The position numbers were made by a program, and so were the translations under genes. A stretch of DNA of 25,869 bases from Kipferlia bialata (taxonomy: Eukaryota; Fornicata): positions 1 to 25,869 of the forward strand of contig BDIP01000059.1 of NCBI GenBank assembly GCA_003568945.1, given 5' to 3'. Below are positions 18,089 through 25,869 of the stretch, piece after piece. Under the pieces are notes generated by a model, which saw nothing but the letters and a program-made list of their open reading frames with translations, searched no databases and was not told where the DNA came from. The stretch's first letter is position 1. Every line of letters starts with the position of its first letter.

Positions 18089-18393
18089 ACAGAGAGGGGG
18101 GAGAGGGGGAGAGAAGAACGCCAGTTAGAACGACATGTAAGAGTACTCTGGAAAGAAGAATATAGCACTGACTAGTATGACCAGAGCACAGAGAGATGAG
18201 TGAAGGAGAAGGTCAATCTTGGTAAGAGGTCTTGCATCTACGCACACAACCACGAACTCACACATCAAATCCACAGTATATACACCAATCCTCCACAATA
18301 TAGCGCCATAGACGCACTCAACAGACCCCAAGTGCATCTGCCCCAGCTCAGTATCAGATATATCACACCGCATCTATACCTATCTGCCCCCAC
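18087..18393. other. No supported exon; flank of the orphan RIO2-like exon
   Basis: These 307 bases should hold intron 1 of the minus-strand RIO2-like gene. I find no second exon that continues the RIO2 pattern. A minus-strand reading ending at 18125 includes a hydrophobic tail (ALVILVSAIFFF), but it joins no recognisable protein. If spliced through a CGTAG acceptor near 18229 it would close a ~58-residue frame of unknown worth. Confidence 0.4.
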
Positions 18394-18457
18394 CTGTCAT
18401 AACTCTCAGCTCCTCCCTAGAGAGGTAGCGGAAATGGGACGCATCAAGCCTTCCCAT
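18394..18457 (-). CDS. RIOK2: First exon of a RIO2-like atypical kinase, rest missing
   Basis: On the minus strand an ATG at 18457 opens a 64-bp exon encoding MGRLDASHFRYLSREELRVM-T, ending in phase 1 at an ACAG|GTGGGG donor. This matches the N-terminus of RIO2 kinases as I recall it ([26 protein letters not shown]), the first helix of the winged-helix domain. RIO2 is a cytoplasmic/nuclear ATPase-kinase for late 40S ribosomal subunit maturation. The expected next residues (AVEMGMKNHE type) are nowhere in the 300 bp before the G tracts. Either intron 1 is cut by a misjoin or this is a relic. The open, conserved N-terminus and its position beside a divergent promoter favour a real gene interrupted by the assembly. 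Confidence 0.65.
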
Positions 18458-18753
18458 GGTCTGGTCTGTGTCTGTGGGTGTCTGGTGAGGCTAGAGTGGA
18501 CAAAGAGAGAAGTAGTCCATTCTTAGAGTCAGTGAGACAGGACTCATCATTCTAGTGACGCCAATGGTCACTTGATTGATTGGCTTATTATCACCCTCTT
18601 TCTATACGTACTGCCACATATAGAGGAGTATATCATCAGTAGGCTCTAGCATACGAGGGAGGCATACGTATAGGACGGTATAGAGGCAGGAGTCCCTTTG
18701 CGACAGTGATCTGAGACCCGAGAGGAGAAGCACATCCTGTACCTTAACCATTT
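18458..18753. promoter_or_regulatory. Divergent promoter region between RIO2-like and Rab-like genes
   Basis: This 296-bp gap separates two start codons pointing away from each other. It is not low-complexity and contains no echo repeats. I see no TATA box or known motif with confidence; TTGATTGATTGG near 18570 and CTTTCTATACGTA near 18598 are merely notable AT-rich or CCAAT-like patches. Confidence 0.45.
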
Positions 18754-20889
18754 ATGGACAGAGTGAGGGACCTGTCGTCATCTGAGGATGAGGAGGTCAT
18801 AGTGGTCAACGCAAAGGTGGGTGGAGGCGGTGCGGAGGTGCATGTGTGGGTGATGGCATTGATAGTCACTCTTGGTACCGATACCGGTACTGGTACCAAT
18901 TCAATTCAGATACTCATAGTACACTCTCTGTGCCATTGATGCTTCATTATGTGTTGGGTTGACGTGTTTGGTTGTGCGACAGTGAGGTGCTGGTCTTTCT
19001 TTAGGCGTGATGATGTTCTATCGATACCGGTACCGGTACCAATACTGTTCTTACTACATGCACTCTATAATATACCATCCATGTGTGAGTGTCTTTAGAT
19101 ATCGTGGACAGCTGTGTATTGTTGTATTGGTATGCGAGCATGGGTCAGGATACATCGATGGGTCTTGTATGTTTAAGCCATGCTCTCTCTCTCTGCAATC
19201 TCTCAGTCAGCTGTCTATCCACTCCCTCCCCTCACCCCAGACCCTCATCATTGGGCCATGTGGTGCTGGCAAGACATCCTTCATAGCATCTGTCACAGGT
19301 GGGTAGACATGATGTGGAGTATACTATGAATGTTGCCTTGCCATATAGTGTAGGTCAATAGGTGTAGTCAACGCAGCAGTCACAGGTGCCGGAGTGCACT
19401 GATCAGATGTTGCCCTATAGTAGAGCCCCCCCCCCCCCACCCGCAGGTGGTGACATTGAGAGGATGGATGCCAACAAGGCCACCCAGTACGTGTCACACA
19501 GGTGGGGAGAGGGATGGTGTATATAATTATGTACTTCTTACACTCTATGAGGAGTGGCCATGTCTGTACTCTCTCTCCCCCCCCTCCTGATCCAGTGTGT
19601 ATGCTGTGGAGAAGCACGAGGGAGAGGTGATACCCCTAGACGAGGGGGGTGCATCCCTCACCCTGCCATGCGCCATGAACATACAGGTGGGACGGCATGT
19701 ATGTATGTGGCATGAGTGTATCGTGAGTATCATACTATGCCATGTCCCTGTATGTAATGCATATGTGTCCCCCCCCCCTGACCCCCCAGTTTCTGATCTG
19801 GGACGTGTTTGGCCAGGACACCAATGCCCAGGCCGTCAACCCCATGCTCAAGAGAAGCACGTCCCTCACCCTGATAGTGGGGGACGTCACATCGGAGCAC
19901 ATACTCGATGTAGAGAGGTGGGTGTGGGTATATATAGGGACATGGTATGACGAGTGTAGGGACAGTTTGGCGCATTATGGTATAGTTATCCCTTTCATTC
20001 CCCTCCCCTCCCCCCCCCACCCCAGGTCCCCCCTGATACCCTACAGACAGATCATGACACACACTCGGCAGCCAGGTACAGTGGTGCCAGAGACTCATGC
20101 GTCCATGTCTCATTATAGTTAATGGTTACCACATTCCCATATACCCAGCTCAAGTGTATACCACATGCTCCTCCACCCCTCCCCCCCCCTCTCTGACACA
20201 GTGACCAACATCCCTGTCCCCTGTCTGTTGGTGCTCAACAAGATCGACCTCATGCCCAACGGGTGGCTGGAGAAGCGCAAGGTGGGGGGAGTGTATAAGT
20301 GTTAGATAACACATGTATGTCCACCCTGACCCCCAGAAGCAGCTGGACGCCTTCCTATCCACCCATGGCTTCATAGCATGCTGCGCCACAAGTGCCAAGA
20401 AGGTGCGGTCACACACGTGCCTATATAGTATGCACCCTCTGCCACCTTCTGTCCCTGCCCAGCCCCTCATGTCAGGACAGGAAGTCCTGCCGGTCGGTGT
20501 TTGACATCGCAGCCTCCAAGCACATAGCTACCATAAACAGACACAACCCAAGTGAGTGCATGTCTCATTGATTCACATTTATGTATCTCTCTGTCCCATG
20601 TCTCTTCTTTCTAATGTCTGATGCCCCACCCCAGATATGTTTGATGGCGACATGGAGGGCACAGAGTCCAGTGAGAGCGAAAAGTGAGTGTTTCCCTCTT
20701 TGATAGTATAACCCTCTGTATCCTATTTGATGGGAGACATCATAGGACGAAGAAGTCTCTTTCTCGTCCTCCATATCCATCAATATATGTATTTCCATTC
20801 CCCCCCCCCACCCCAGGCTTGACATTGTGACCCCTGTGTCAGAGGCCAAGGGTGGTACCAGTGCATCTGGGGGAGGGTGTGCGTGTTGA
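18754..20889 (+). CDS. Rab-like small GTPase, complete, 11 exons
   Basis: Exons: 18754-18816, 19241-19298, 19447-19501, 19596-19686, 19790-19917, 20026-20075, 20202-20281, 20337-20402, 20476-20551, 20635-20683, 20817-20889, giving 262 residues and a TGA stop. G1 P-loop GPCGAGKTS (about residue 26), G3 WDVFGQD, G4 NKID and G5 TSAK are all present. The C-terminus ends Gly-Gly-Gly-Cys-Ala-Cys, a CxC tail as used for double geranylgeranylation of Rab proteins. The protein should therefore cycle on membranes as a vesicle-traffic switch. Oddities: G3 reads FGQD instead of the usual AGQE, keeping the catalytic Gln; there is an acidic N-terminal extension (SSSEDEE); and a long Ser/Glu-rich C-terminal stretch. 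For exon 9, TCATGTCAG is chosen as acceptor because the earlier CCCAG leads to a stop. I cannot assign a Rab subfamily. Confidence 0.85.
18817..19240 (+). other. Intron 1 of the Rab-like gene with GGTACC clusters
   Basis: This 424-bp intron is far longer than the gene's other introns (about 60-150 bp). It holds two related clusters of palindromic GGTACC/ACCGGT units at 18874-18900 and 19021-19046, about 147 bp apart. The clusters do not resemble either neighbouring exon, so they are not exon echoes. Confidence 0.7.
19372..19386 (+). repeat. Possible short echo of Rab exon 2 tail
   Basis: GCAGTCACAG followed by GTGCCG at about 19377-19386 resembles the exon 2 tail (GCATCTGTCACAG|GTGGGT). It is only ten matching bases and may be chance. 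Confidence 0.35.
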
Positions 20890-21134
20890 GGGGTCATGAG
20901 TGCTGGGGTTGTGTGTGTGCGTAGATGTTGCCGGTCAGGGCATTGTGTAGTTGTATATGAATGTGGGGGTATTGGATAGTGTAGAATGCTGAATTAGCCG
21001 TATCTTTCCAGATGTGGCGTGTTTCAAATAGAGTGTGAGAGGAGGACCGTCATGAGTGTGTGATGTAGAGTGAGTAATGGGTCTATCGATCTATTCATCG
21101 TCATAGTAATGATCCGCTATCTATCAGTGCCTAT
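20890..21134. other. Convergent 3' intergenic region
   Basis: These 245 bases lie between the stop of the Rab-like gene and the stop of the ClpB gene, which face each other. No further gene, RNA or repeat is visible. An AGTGAGTAATG stretch at about 21068-21078 is the sort of AGTRA-like signal used for polyadenylation in some metamonads, but that is speculative. Confidence 0.5.
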
Positions 21135-22683
21135 CTACATGGGGACATCCACCAGAGACGCCACCACTCTCCCCTCTCCCTCTCCCTCCCCTGTCTCTGT
21201 CGACCCCTCCCAGGCCACATCTATGGCAGAGCCCCTGGCCACACCGCCCAGCAGCTCCCTGGGGTTAGGTACATAGATAGAGGGAAATGGTACAAAAATT
21301 AGGATACATACACAAACACCCACCTTGCAATTGCCGTTGTGATCTCTCTCTCTATGAACCTGCCGAGGGGTCTGGCGCCAAAGGCCTAGGGGTCAGACAG
21401 GGGATATTCAGTACATGCACTGCAACACTAAAACACACTGAGACGTCACTCTCTCCATTCAAGATATACACATACACACACTTAAGTGCCGTACCGGTGT
21501 AGTGAGTGCCAGCCTGACTGCCTGATCTCTGACGTCATCTGATATGGAGAGGGTGACCTCGGCCTCGGTCATAAGCCTATGGGGTCAGGGGGGTATGGAG
21601 ACATACGCATATACATACCAATATTCATATATGGTCGCAGGTACATTTACACATTCATGTGCTCATGACACCCACCTCTTGACCAGGTCGCCTGCCAGTA
21701 TGTTGAAGATACTGGAGAGGGCAGAGGCAGAGAGGGGCTCAAACAGAATGACCTCGTCCAGCCTGGGGTGGGGAAGGACAGACAGAGAGACAGTGAATAG
21801 AGAGAGAGCAATGCGCACCTGTTTAGGAACTCTGGGGGGAAGTGGTTCTTGACGGCATTGTCCACAATGGCCCTGGTCTGCTTCGAGAGGGAGGGGTCCT
21901 GGGGTTAGGGGGTGGCGTGGATAACATGAGTACATACAAATTACCCCGTACCTCGAGCAGTGCCCTGGACCCCAGGTTGGAGCTGAGGATGATGACGGTG
22001 TTGTCAAAGGATACCGTGTTGCCATGCCCGTCGGTCAGTCTGCCATCGTCCAGCACCTGCAGCAGGATGGTCAGAACCTAGGGGGTCAGAGAGATACATG
22101 GGGTATATGGGTCCTGTATATAGTGCTGGTTTCATACCTTGGGGTGGGCCTTCTCAACCTCATCGAACAGCACCACAGCATGCTTCTGCCTTCTTACGGC
22201 CTCGGTCAGCTGACCAGCCTGGTCAAAGCCTAGGGGTCAGAAGAGGGAGGTTAGTTAGGGACATAAGTGTATGTCAACATTGAGAGACATGTGTCCCGTA
22301 CCGACGTATCCAGGTGGGGCCCCAATGAGCCTGGCCACTGTGTGCTCCTGGCTGTACTCGCTCATATCAATGCGGATGAGGGCGTCCTAGGGTGAGGGTG
22401 CATGTATATTAATATGAGGGAGATAGAGATAGACACCGATACCTTGGAGTCGTATAGCTCCTGTGCCAGTGCCTTTGCTAGGGCTGTCTTGCCCACCCCA
22501 GAGGAACCGATGAACAGGGCCGAGCACAGGGGCTTGCCTGGGGGTAAGGTCGACAGCATGATATATGATGTCTGTATATCGTGTAAGAATACCTGGCTTG
22601 GCTAGGCCTGCCCTTGACCTCAGGATGGCATCTGCCACAGCTGTGACAGCCTTGTCCTGGCCAATCAGGGACTCGTGCAGCAC
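21135..22683 (-). other. clpB exons 21-30: NBD2 and C-terminus
   Basis: Exons: 22683-22593, 22537-22443, 22386-22302, 22229-22138, 22077-21952, 21898-21819, 21762-21676, 21576-21495, 21385-21324, 21258-21135. After [13 protein letters not shown] the tail continues through a Gly/Glu run encoded by a GA-like repeat ([11 protein letters not shown]) and ends ASLVDVPM. No IGF/IGL-type ClpP-docking loop was seen, as expected for ClpB. Confidence 0.95.
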
Positions 22684-25600
22684 CTGCAGTGAGTATGGTA
22701 TGGGTGGGAGACAATACAAGACTATATGTGATCTGGACACATGTATAGGACTGTCCATGTATACAATAGATACACCAGTCACCCGTACCTCTCCCAGCTT
22801 GAGCAGCCTCTGCCTCTCGGTTGTGGTCAGTCTCTCCACAGGAATGCCAGTCCACTTGGACACAACTGGGGTCAGGGGGGAGTGGGGGAGAGAGGGAGGA
22901 ATGGTATTGAGACCGTACCCTGTGAGATCTGCTCCGGTCCGACCTCGTAGTTGAGCAGAGCCTTACGCCCAGACTCTCCCTGATGGGTTAGACATGTATG
23001 AAGACTACTGACCATACTCTGCAGACCCTACCTCCTGCGACCTCTGCCTCTCTATCTCCTGGTCTGCAGCCATGGTTGCCTTTCTCAGACCCTCCTCCAG
23101 CTCAGGAATGGCACCGTATCTGGGGTGAGAGAAGCAGAATGAAACGAGCATCACCCATGAGAAGAACTGCACAGCGTGCCTGATATGTATATGTGCAACG
23201 CATGACGACTACCCGAACCCACCTGAGGTCTGCTGCGGCCTGCAGCTCATTGCGGCTCTCTGCAAGCTCAAGTCTCTCTCTCATGCTGGCGAGCTTGGCC
23301 TTCATCCTGTCATTGGAATAAGGGTATTGGAATAGGAGTATACATAAGAATATAAATATTATGTAAATACAAGTTACACAATGCCACCCACCTGCTCTGC
23401 TCATCAATGGCCCCTCTCTCCCTTCTGTACTGCTCGAACAGGGGCTGGATGGACTCCTCCAGCTCCTGGATGTCCTGTCTCACCTGGGGGTCAGTATATA
23501 TAGGTATATAGGTGTATACCCAGTGTCCCCACCTGCTTTAGCCTGTCCTTGCTCCTGGCGTCTCTCTCCTTCTCAAGGGCGGTGGCCTCAATCTCCAGTC
23601 TGGTCTTCTTCCTGGCCATCCTATCGGTCAGAGGGGTATGTATGTATGATATCTATACAATCATAGGTCTATATACACACTCCTATCCACGCCCACCCAC
23701 CTGTCCAGCTCCTCTGGTTGTGAGTCCAGCCCCACCCTCACAGCAGCAGCAGCCTCATCTACCAGGTCGATGGCTGCATCGGGGTTGCGTCTCTCGGGGA
23801 TGTACCTGAGAGTGAGGGGGAGAAAGATCACTGAATGTAGTACTGTAGTCACTGATAAGGATACACGTGTGTATGTACTACTAGCCCTGTACCTGTGGGA
23901 GAGCCTAGCTGCCTGAACCAGTGCTGCGTCTGATATACGCACGTGATGGTGGGCAGAGTAGCGACCGACAAGACCTCTAGAGGTGAGAGAGGAGTTCTTG
24001 ATGGCCATCAGTGAGTAGTAGGTAATCATCAGGGAATCATACACATAGAATGCTATTGATATGAATATGACATAGAATCCTACCTGAGGATAGAAGTGGT
24101 GTCAGCCACATCTGGCTCGTCGATGAAGACCTCGGCAAACCTAGGGTCAGACAGACAATATTGGGATATCTACCAATTACAATCACCACTCCAGTGACCA
24201 CCCCCCACCTTCTCTCCAAGGCCCTGTCGTCTCTGATGTACTTCCTATACTCCTCGCCAGTGGTGGCGCCAATCACACGGATCTCACCTGGGGGGTCAGA
24301 GAGAGTAAGCGAGACACGGAGACAACAGATTCAAAGATATACGCATTGTATATATACAGTACCCATGCCCATACCTCTGGCCAGGGCTGGCTTGAGCAGG
24401 TTGGCGGCGTCTGCCCCTCCCTTCTGTGCGCCAGCGCCCAGGAGGGTGTGGAGCTCATCGATGAAGAGGATGCTCTCACTGGCCTGTATCTCCTTGATGA
24501 CGCTCTTGAGCCTCTCCTCAAACTCTCCTGGGGGGTAAGGGAGGGGGAGGTGTATGTGTGCGTCAGCAGTCTAATGTCCTTACCTCTGTACTTGGACCCA
24601 GCTATCATGGCACCAAGGTCCAGGGAGTAGATGCTGGGGGTCAGGGGGGTCGAGGGTGTAGGATGGTGGATAGGAAGTATGTAGGTTATCCCTCATATAT
24701 ATACTCTATATATATACCTAGTCCTGAGGCTGTCTGGCACGTCTCCCCTCACTATCCTCTGTGCGATACCGTCTATGATGGCAGTCTTTCCCACACCGGC
24801 ATCGCCTGTCAGCACTGGGGTCAGGGAGGGTAGCGTATGTGGACTCCTGAATATGAATGCATATATATACACTGCCTGCCTCTTGCCTGGGTTGCTCTTT
24901 GTGCGTCTGCACAGGATCTGTATGATGCGTCTGATCTCCTCGTCCCTTGCAATGCAGGGGTCGAGCTTGCCTGGGGTGAGACAGAGACACTAGAGAATAG
25001 TATCATATTAACTGTAACTGTACAGTGACACCCACATAACTCACCCTGCTCTGCCCTCTCTGTCAGGTTGATGCAGTACTTGTCCAGGGCCTGGGGTGGG
25101 AGACAAGGATGAGGTAGAAATGGTATATAGATCTTGAGATGTGTCCCTCTCTACCCGTATGGCCATACAACACACACATTCCATGTACACACTGTACACT
25201 ACGCATACCTCAAAGGCCTGCTCGGCATCCTCAGAGTCAATCTTCCTGCCCCCCTAGGGGTGAGATGGGGTGATTGTTATTGTGAGGTATGTATGTACAC
25301 CACCCACCTTGATGTTCTCGAGTGCCCTTGTGGCAGCGGAGATGGTCATGCCTGGGGGGTGAGGGGGGGGGTACTAGGAAGAGAGTATTTAGACATAGAG
25401 TGTGCCCCCACCTGAGTCTGCGAAGAGTGCCGACACCTTCTTGTCCTTAAGGAGGGCATGCAGCAGGTGGTACACACTGACTAGGGTGTCGCCCTCCTGA
25501 GGTTGGGAGAGAGAGGGAGAGAGAGAGAGAGAGAGAGTGAGAAAGTATGAGAGAGGAGAAAGTAGGGAAGCCTTGAGAAATACAACAAGTATATACATGC

Positions 25601-25820
25601 ATATGTGAATGAGTCTAAGGTTCTTGCATTGCCAGTACCTTCTTTGCCACCTTGGTAGCTGTGTACAGGACGTCGTTAAGGGCACTGGGGTAAGACAAAG
25701 AGAGAGAAAGGGGGGGGAGAGAGAGAGTGACTGAGAGAGTTTGTGAAATATACTCGTACCTTGTGGCGTGTGGCTGCTGTGGGACTGGTGACACTGCAGG
25801 TAGCTTGGACACCTCAGTCT
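21135..25820 (-). CDS. clpB: ClpB/Hsp104 AAA+ disaggregase, N-terminus beyond window, 30 exons
   Basis: This is a hexameric two-ring AAA+ chaperone that threads aggregated protein through its pore, normally together with an Hsp70/Hsp40 system. Thirty exons give 815 residues plus a stop (TAG at 21137-21135), against about 850-910 for whole family members, so only a short N-terminal piece is missing to the right. Everything is canonical in order: a partial N-domain, NBD1 (Walker A GDAGVGKT, pore loop KYRG, Walker B ILFIDEL), a coiled-coil middle domain, NBD2 (Walker A GSSGVGKT, pore loop GAPPGYVG, Walker [12 protein letters not shown], sensor 1 IILSSNLGS, arginine finger FLNR, sensor 2 GARPLGR). 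All active-site motifs look intact. Introns are 49-142 bp with no exon echoes. Location (cytosol or organelle) cannot be told without the N-terminus. Confidence 0.97.
22789..23620 (-). other. clpB exons 15-20: middle coiled-coil domain
   Basis: Exons: 23620-23533, 23483-23392, 23306-23223, 23119-23032, 22979-22919, 22865-22789. They encode the long charged helices of the M-domain that sets ClpB and Hsp104 apart from ClpA/ClpC ([18 protein letters not shown], then [13 protein letters not shown]), ending at [13 protein letters not shown] ahead of NBD2. Its full length argues for a disaggregase rather than a ClpC-type protease partner. Confidence 0.93.
23701..24970 (-). other. clpB exons 7-14: NBD1
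   Basis: Exons: 24970-24887, 24814-24718, 24633-24584, 24527-24375, 24287-24209, 24140-24084, 23976-23893, 23805-23701. Motifs in order: [15 protein letters not shown] (Walker A), [20 protein letters not shown] (pore loop), [16 protein letters not shown] (Walker B), [19 protein letters not shown] (sensor), RALERRF (arginine finger), and the helical small domain [20 protein letters not shown]. The intron after exon 7 starts with GC instead of GT. Confidence 0.95.
24815..24886 (-). other. GC-AG intron in clpB
   Basis: This 72-bp intron begins AACCCAG|GCAAGAGG on the minus strand and ends CTGACCCCAG. The frame across it reproduces the invariant NPV-L-(I/T)-G of ClpB NBD1, so the boundary is secure. 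Its donor is the standard AG|GCAAG form of GC-AG introns. Confidence 0.9.
25045..25820 (-). other. clpB exons 1-6 of those visible: partial N-domain
   Basis: Exons, minus strand: 25820-25760, 25684-25639, 25496-25412, 25351-25308, 25253-25209, 25090-25045. The second Clp-N repeat is visible ([20 protein letters not shown]), followed by the linker into NBD1 ([20 protein letters not shown]). The first exon needs one more base from an exon outside the window. The region to the right (25821-25869) is intron with a G18 run and an A-rich end. Confidence 0.9.
25504..25535. repeat. GA microsatellite in a clpB intron
   Basis: A (GA)n tract lies in the longest clpB intron (25497-25638), just upstream of the donor of the following exon in plus-strand view. 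It accounts for part of this intron's extra length; no exon echo is present. Confidence 0.8.
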
Positions 25821-25832
25821 CTAAAGGGGTGA

Positions 25833-25869
25833 GGGGGGGGGGGGGGGGGGTAACAAGGAAAAAAAAAAG
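25833..25869. repeat. G18 run and A-rich end of the window
   Basis: Eighteen G at 25833-25850 are followed by TAACAAGG and an A run to the end. As at 18017-18086, a long G run sits where a gene is cut off, here the 5' end of clpB. Confidence 0.85.

Noticed and set aside
18125-18373. An 82-codon minus-strand frame with a hydrophobic C-terminus as a membrane protein gene
   Set aside because: It starts in what should be RIO2 intron 1, has no recognisable family pattern and directly abuts the suspect G tracts.
21135-25820. Bacterial contamination because of the ClpB match
   Set aside because: The frame is split by 29 phase-consistent spliceosomal introns with the same 3' motif as the other genes.
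1-25869. Transposons or insertion sequences behind the repeats
   Set aside because: No transposase or reverse transcriptase reading frame, terminal inverted repeat or target-site duplication was seen; the repeats are explained by exon edges and microsatellites.

Overview
This window is nuclear DNA of an intron-dense unicellular eukaryote. Exons are short (27-605 bp), GC-rich and open, and are joined by GT-AG introns that are rich in TA. I rebuilt 95 coding exons by hand, checking reading phase at every junction. Most introns end in a CTCAC, CTGAC or CTAAC pentamer running straight into C3-7-AG. That compact branch point plus 3' splice site resembles the one known from Giardia and Trichomonas, so a free-living, intron-rich metamonad (a fornicate such as Kipferlia) is my best guess. 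This is inference, not a database match.

Layout. (1) 1-3644, minus strand: 5' part of an unrecognised gene of at least 640 codons, with a signal peptide or N-terminal anchor and many Q-T type short motifs; it runs off the left end. (2) 3645-3983: divergent intergenic region. (3) 3984-17740, plus strand: 39 exons (about 1,220 codons) of a MON2-like DCB-HUS protein of the BIG/GBF/MON2 superfamily, with no Sec7 domain seen and no certain stop. (4) 17741-18086: exon-39 copies ending in G24 and G31 tracts. (5) 18394-18457, minus strand: a lone first exon that looks like the start of RIO2 kinase. (6) 18458-18753: divergent promoter region. (7) 18754-20889, plus strand: a complete 11-exon Rab-like GTPase with a C-terminal Cys-Ala-Cys. 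(8) 21135-25820, minus strand: 30 exons of a ClpB/Hsp104 disaggregase, complete except for its N-terminus, which lies beyond the right end.

The most striking feature is a system of exon-edge 'echoes'. In the left 18 kb nearly every long intron contains one to three imperfect copies of the tail of the upstream exon with its GT donor, the head of the downstream exon with its AG acceptor, or both. Copies sit at a recurrent spacing of roughly 65-160 bp, mostly 90-130 bp. Introns without echoes are 83-133 bp in the MON2-like gene, about one period long, so intron length looks quantised as a basal intron plus n times about 100 bp. The Rab-like and ClpB genes have almost no echoes and their introns are mostly short. 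The change coincides with the G tracts where the MON2-like and RIO2-like genes are both cut off, so that junction needs checking for a misjoin.

The genes do not form an operon. MON2 and Rab proteins both act in Golgi/endosome traffic, RIO2 in 40S ribosome maturation and ClpB in protein disaggregation; their proximity is probably incidental.
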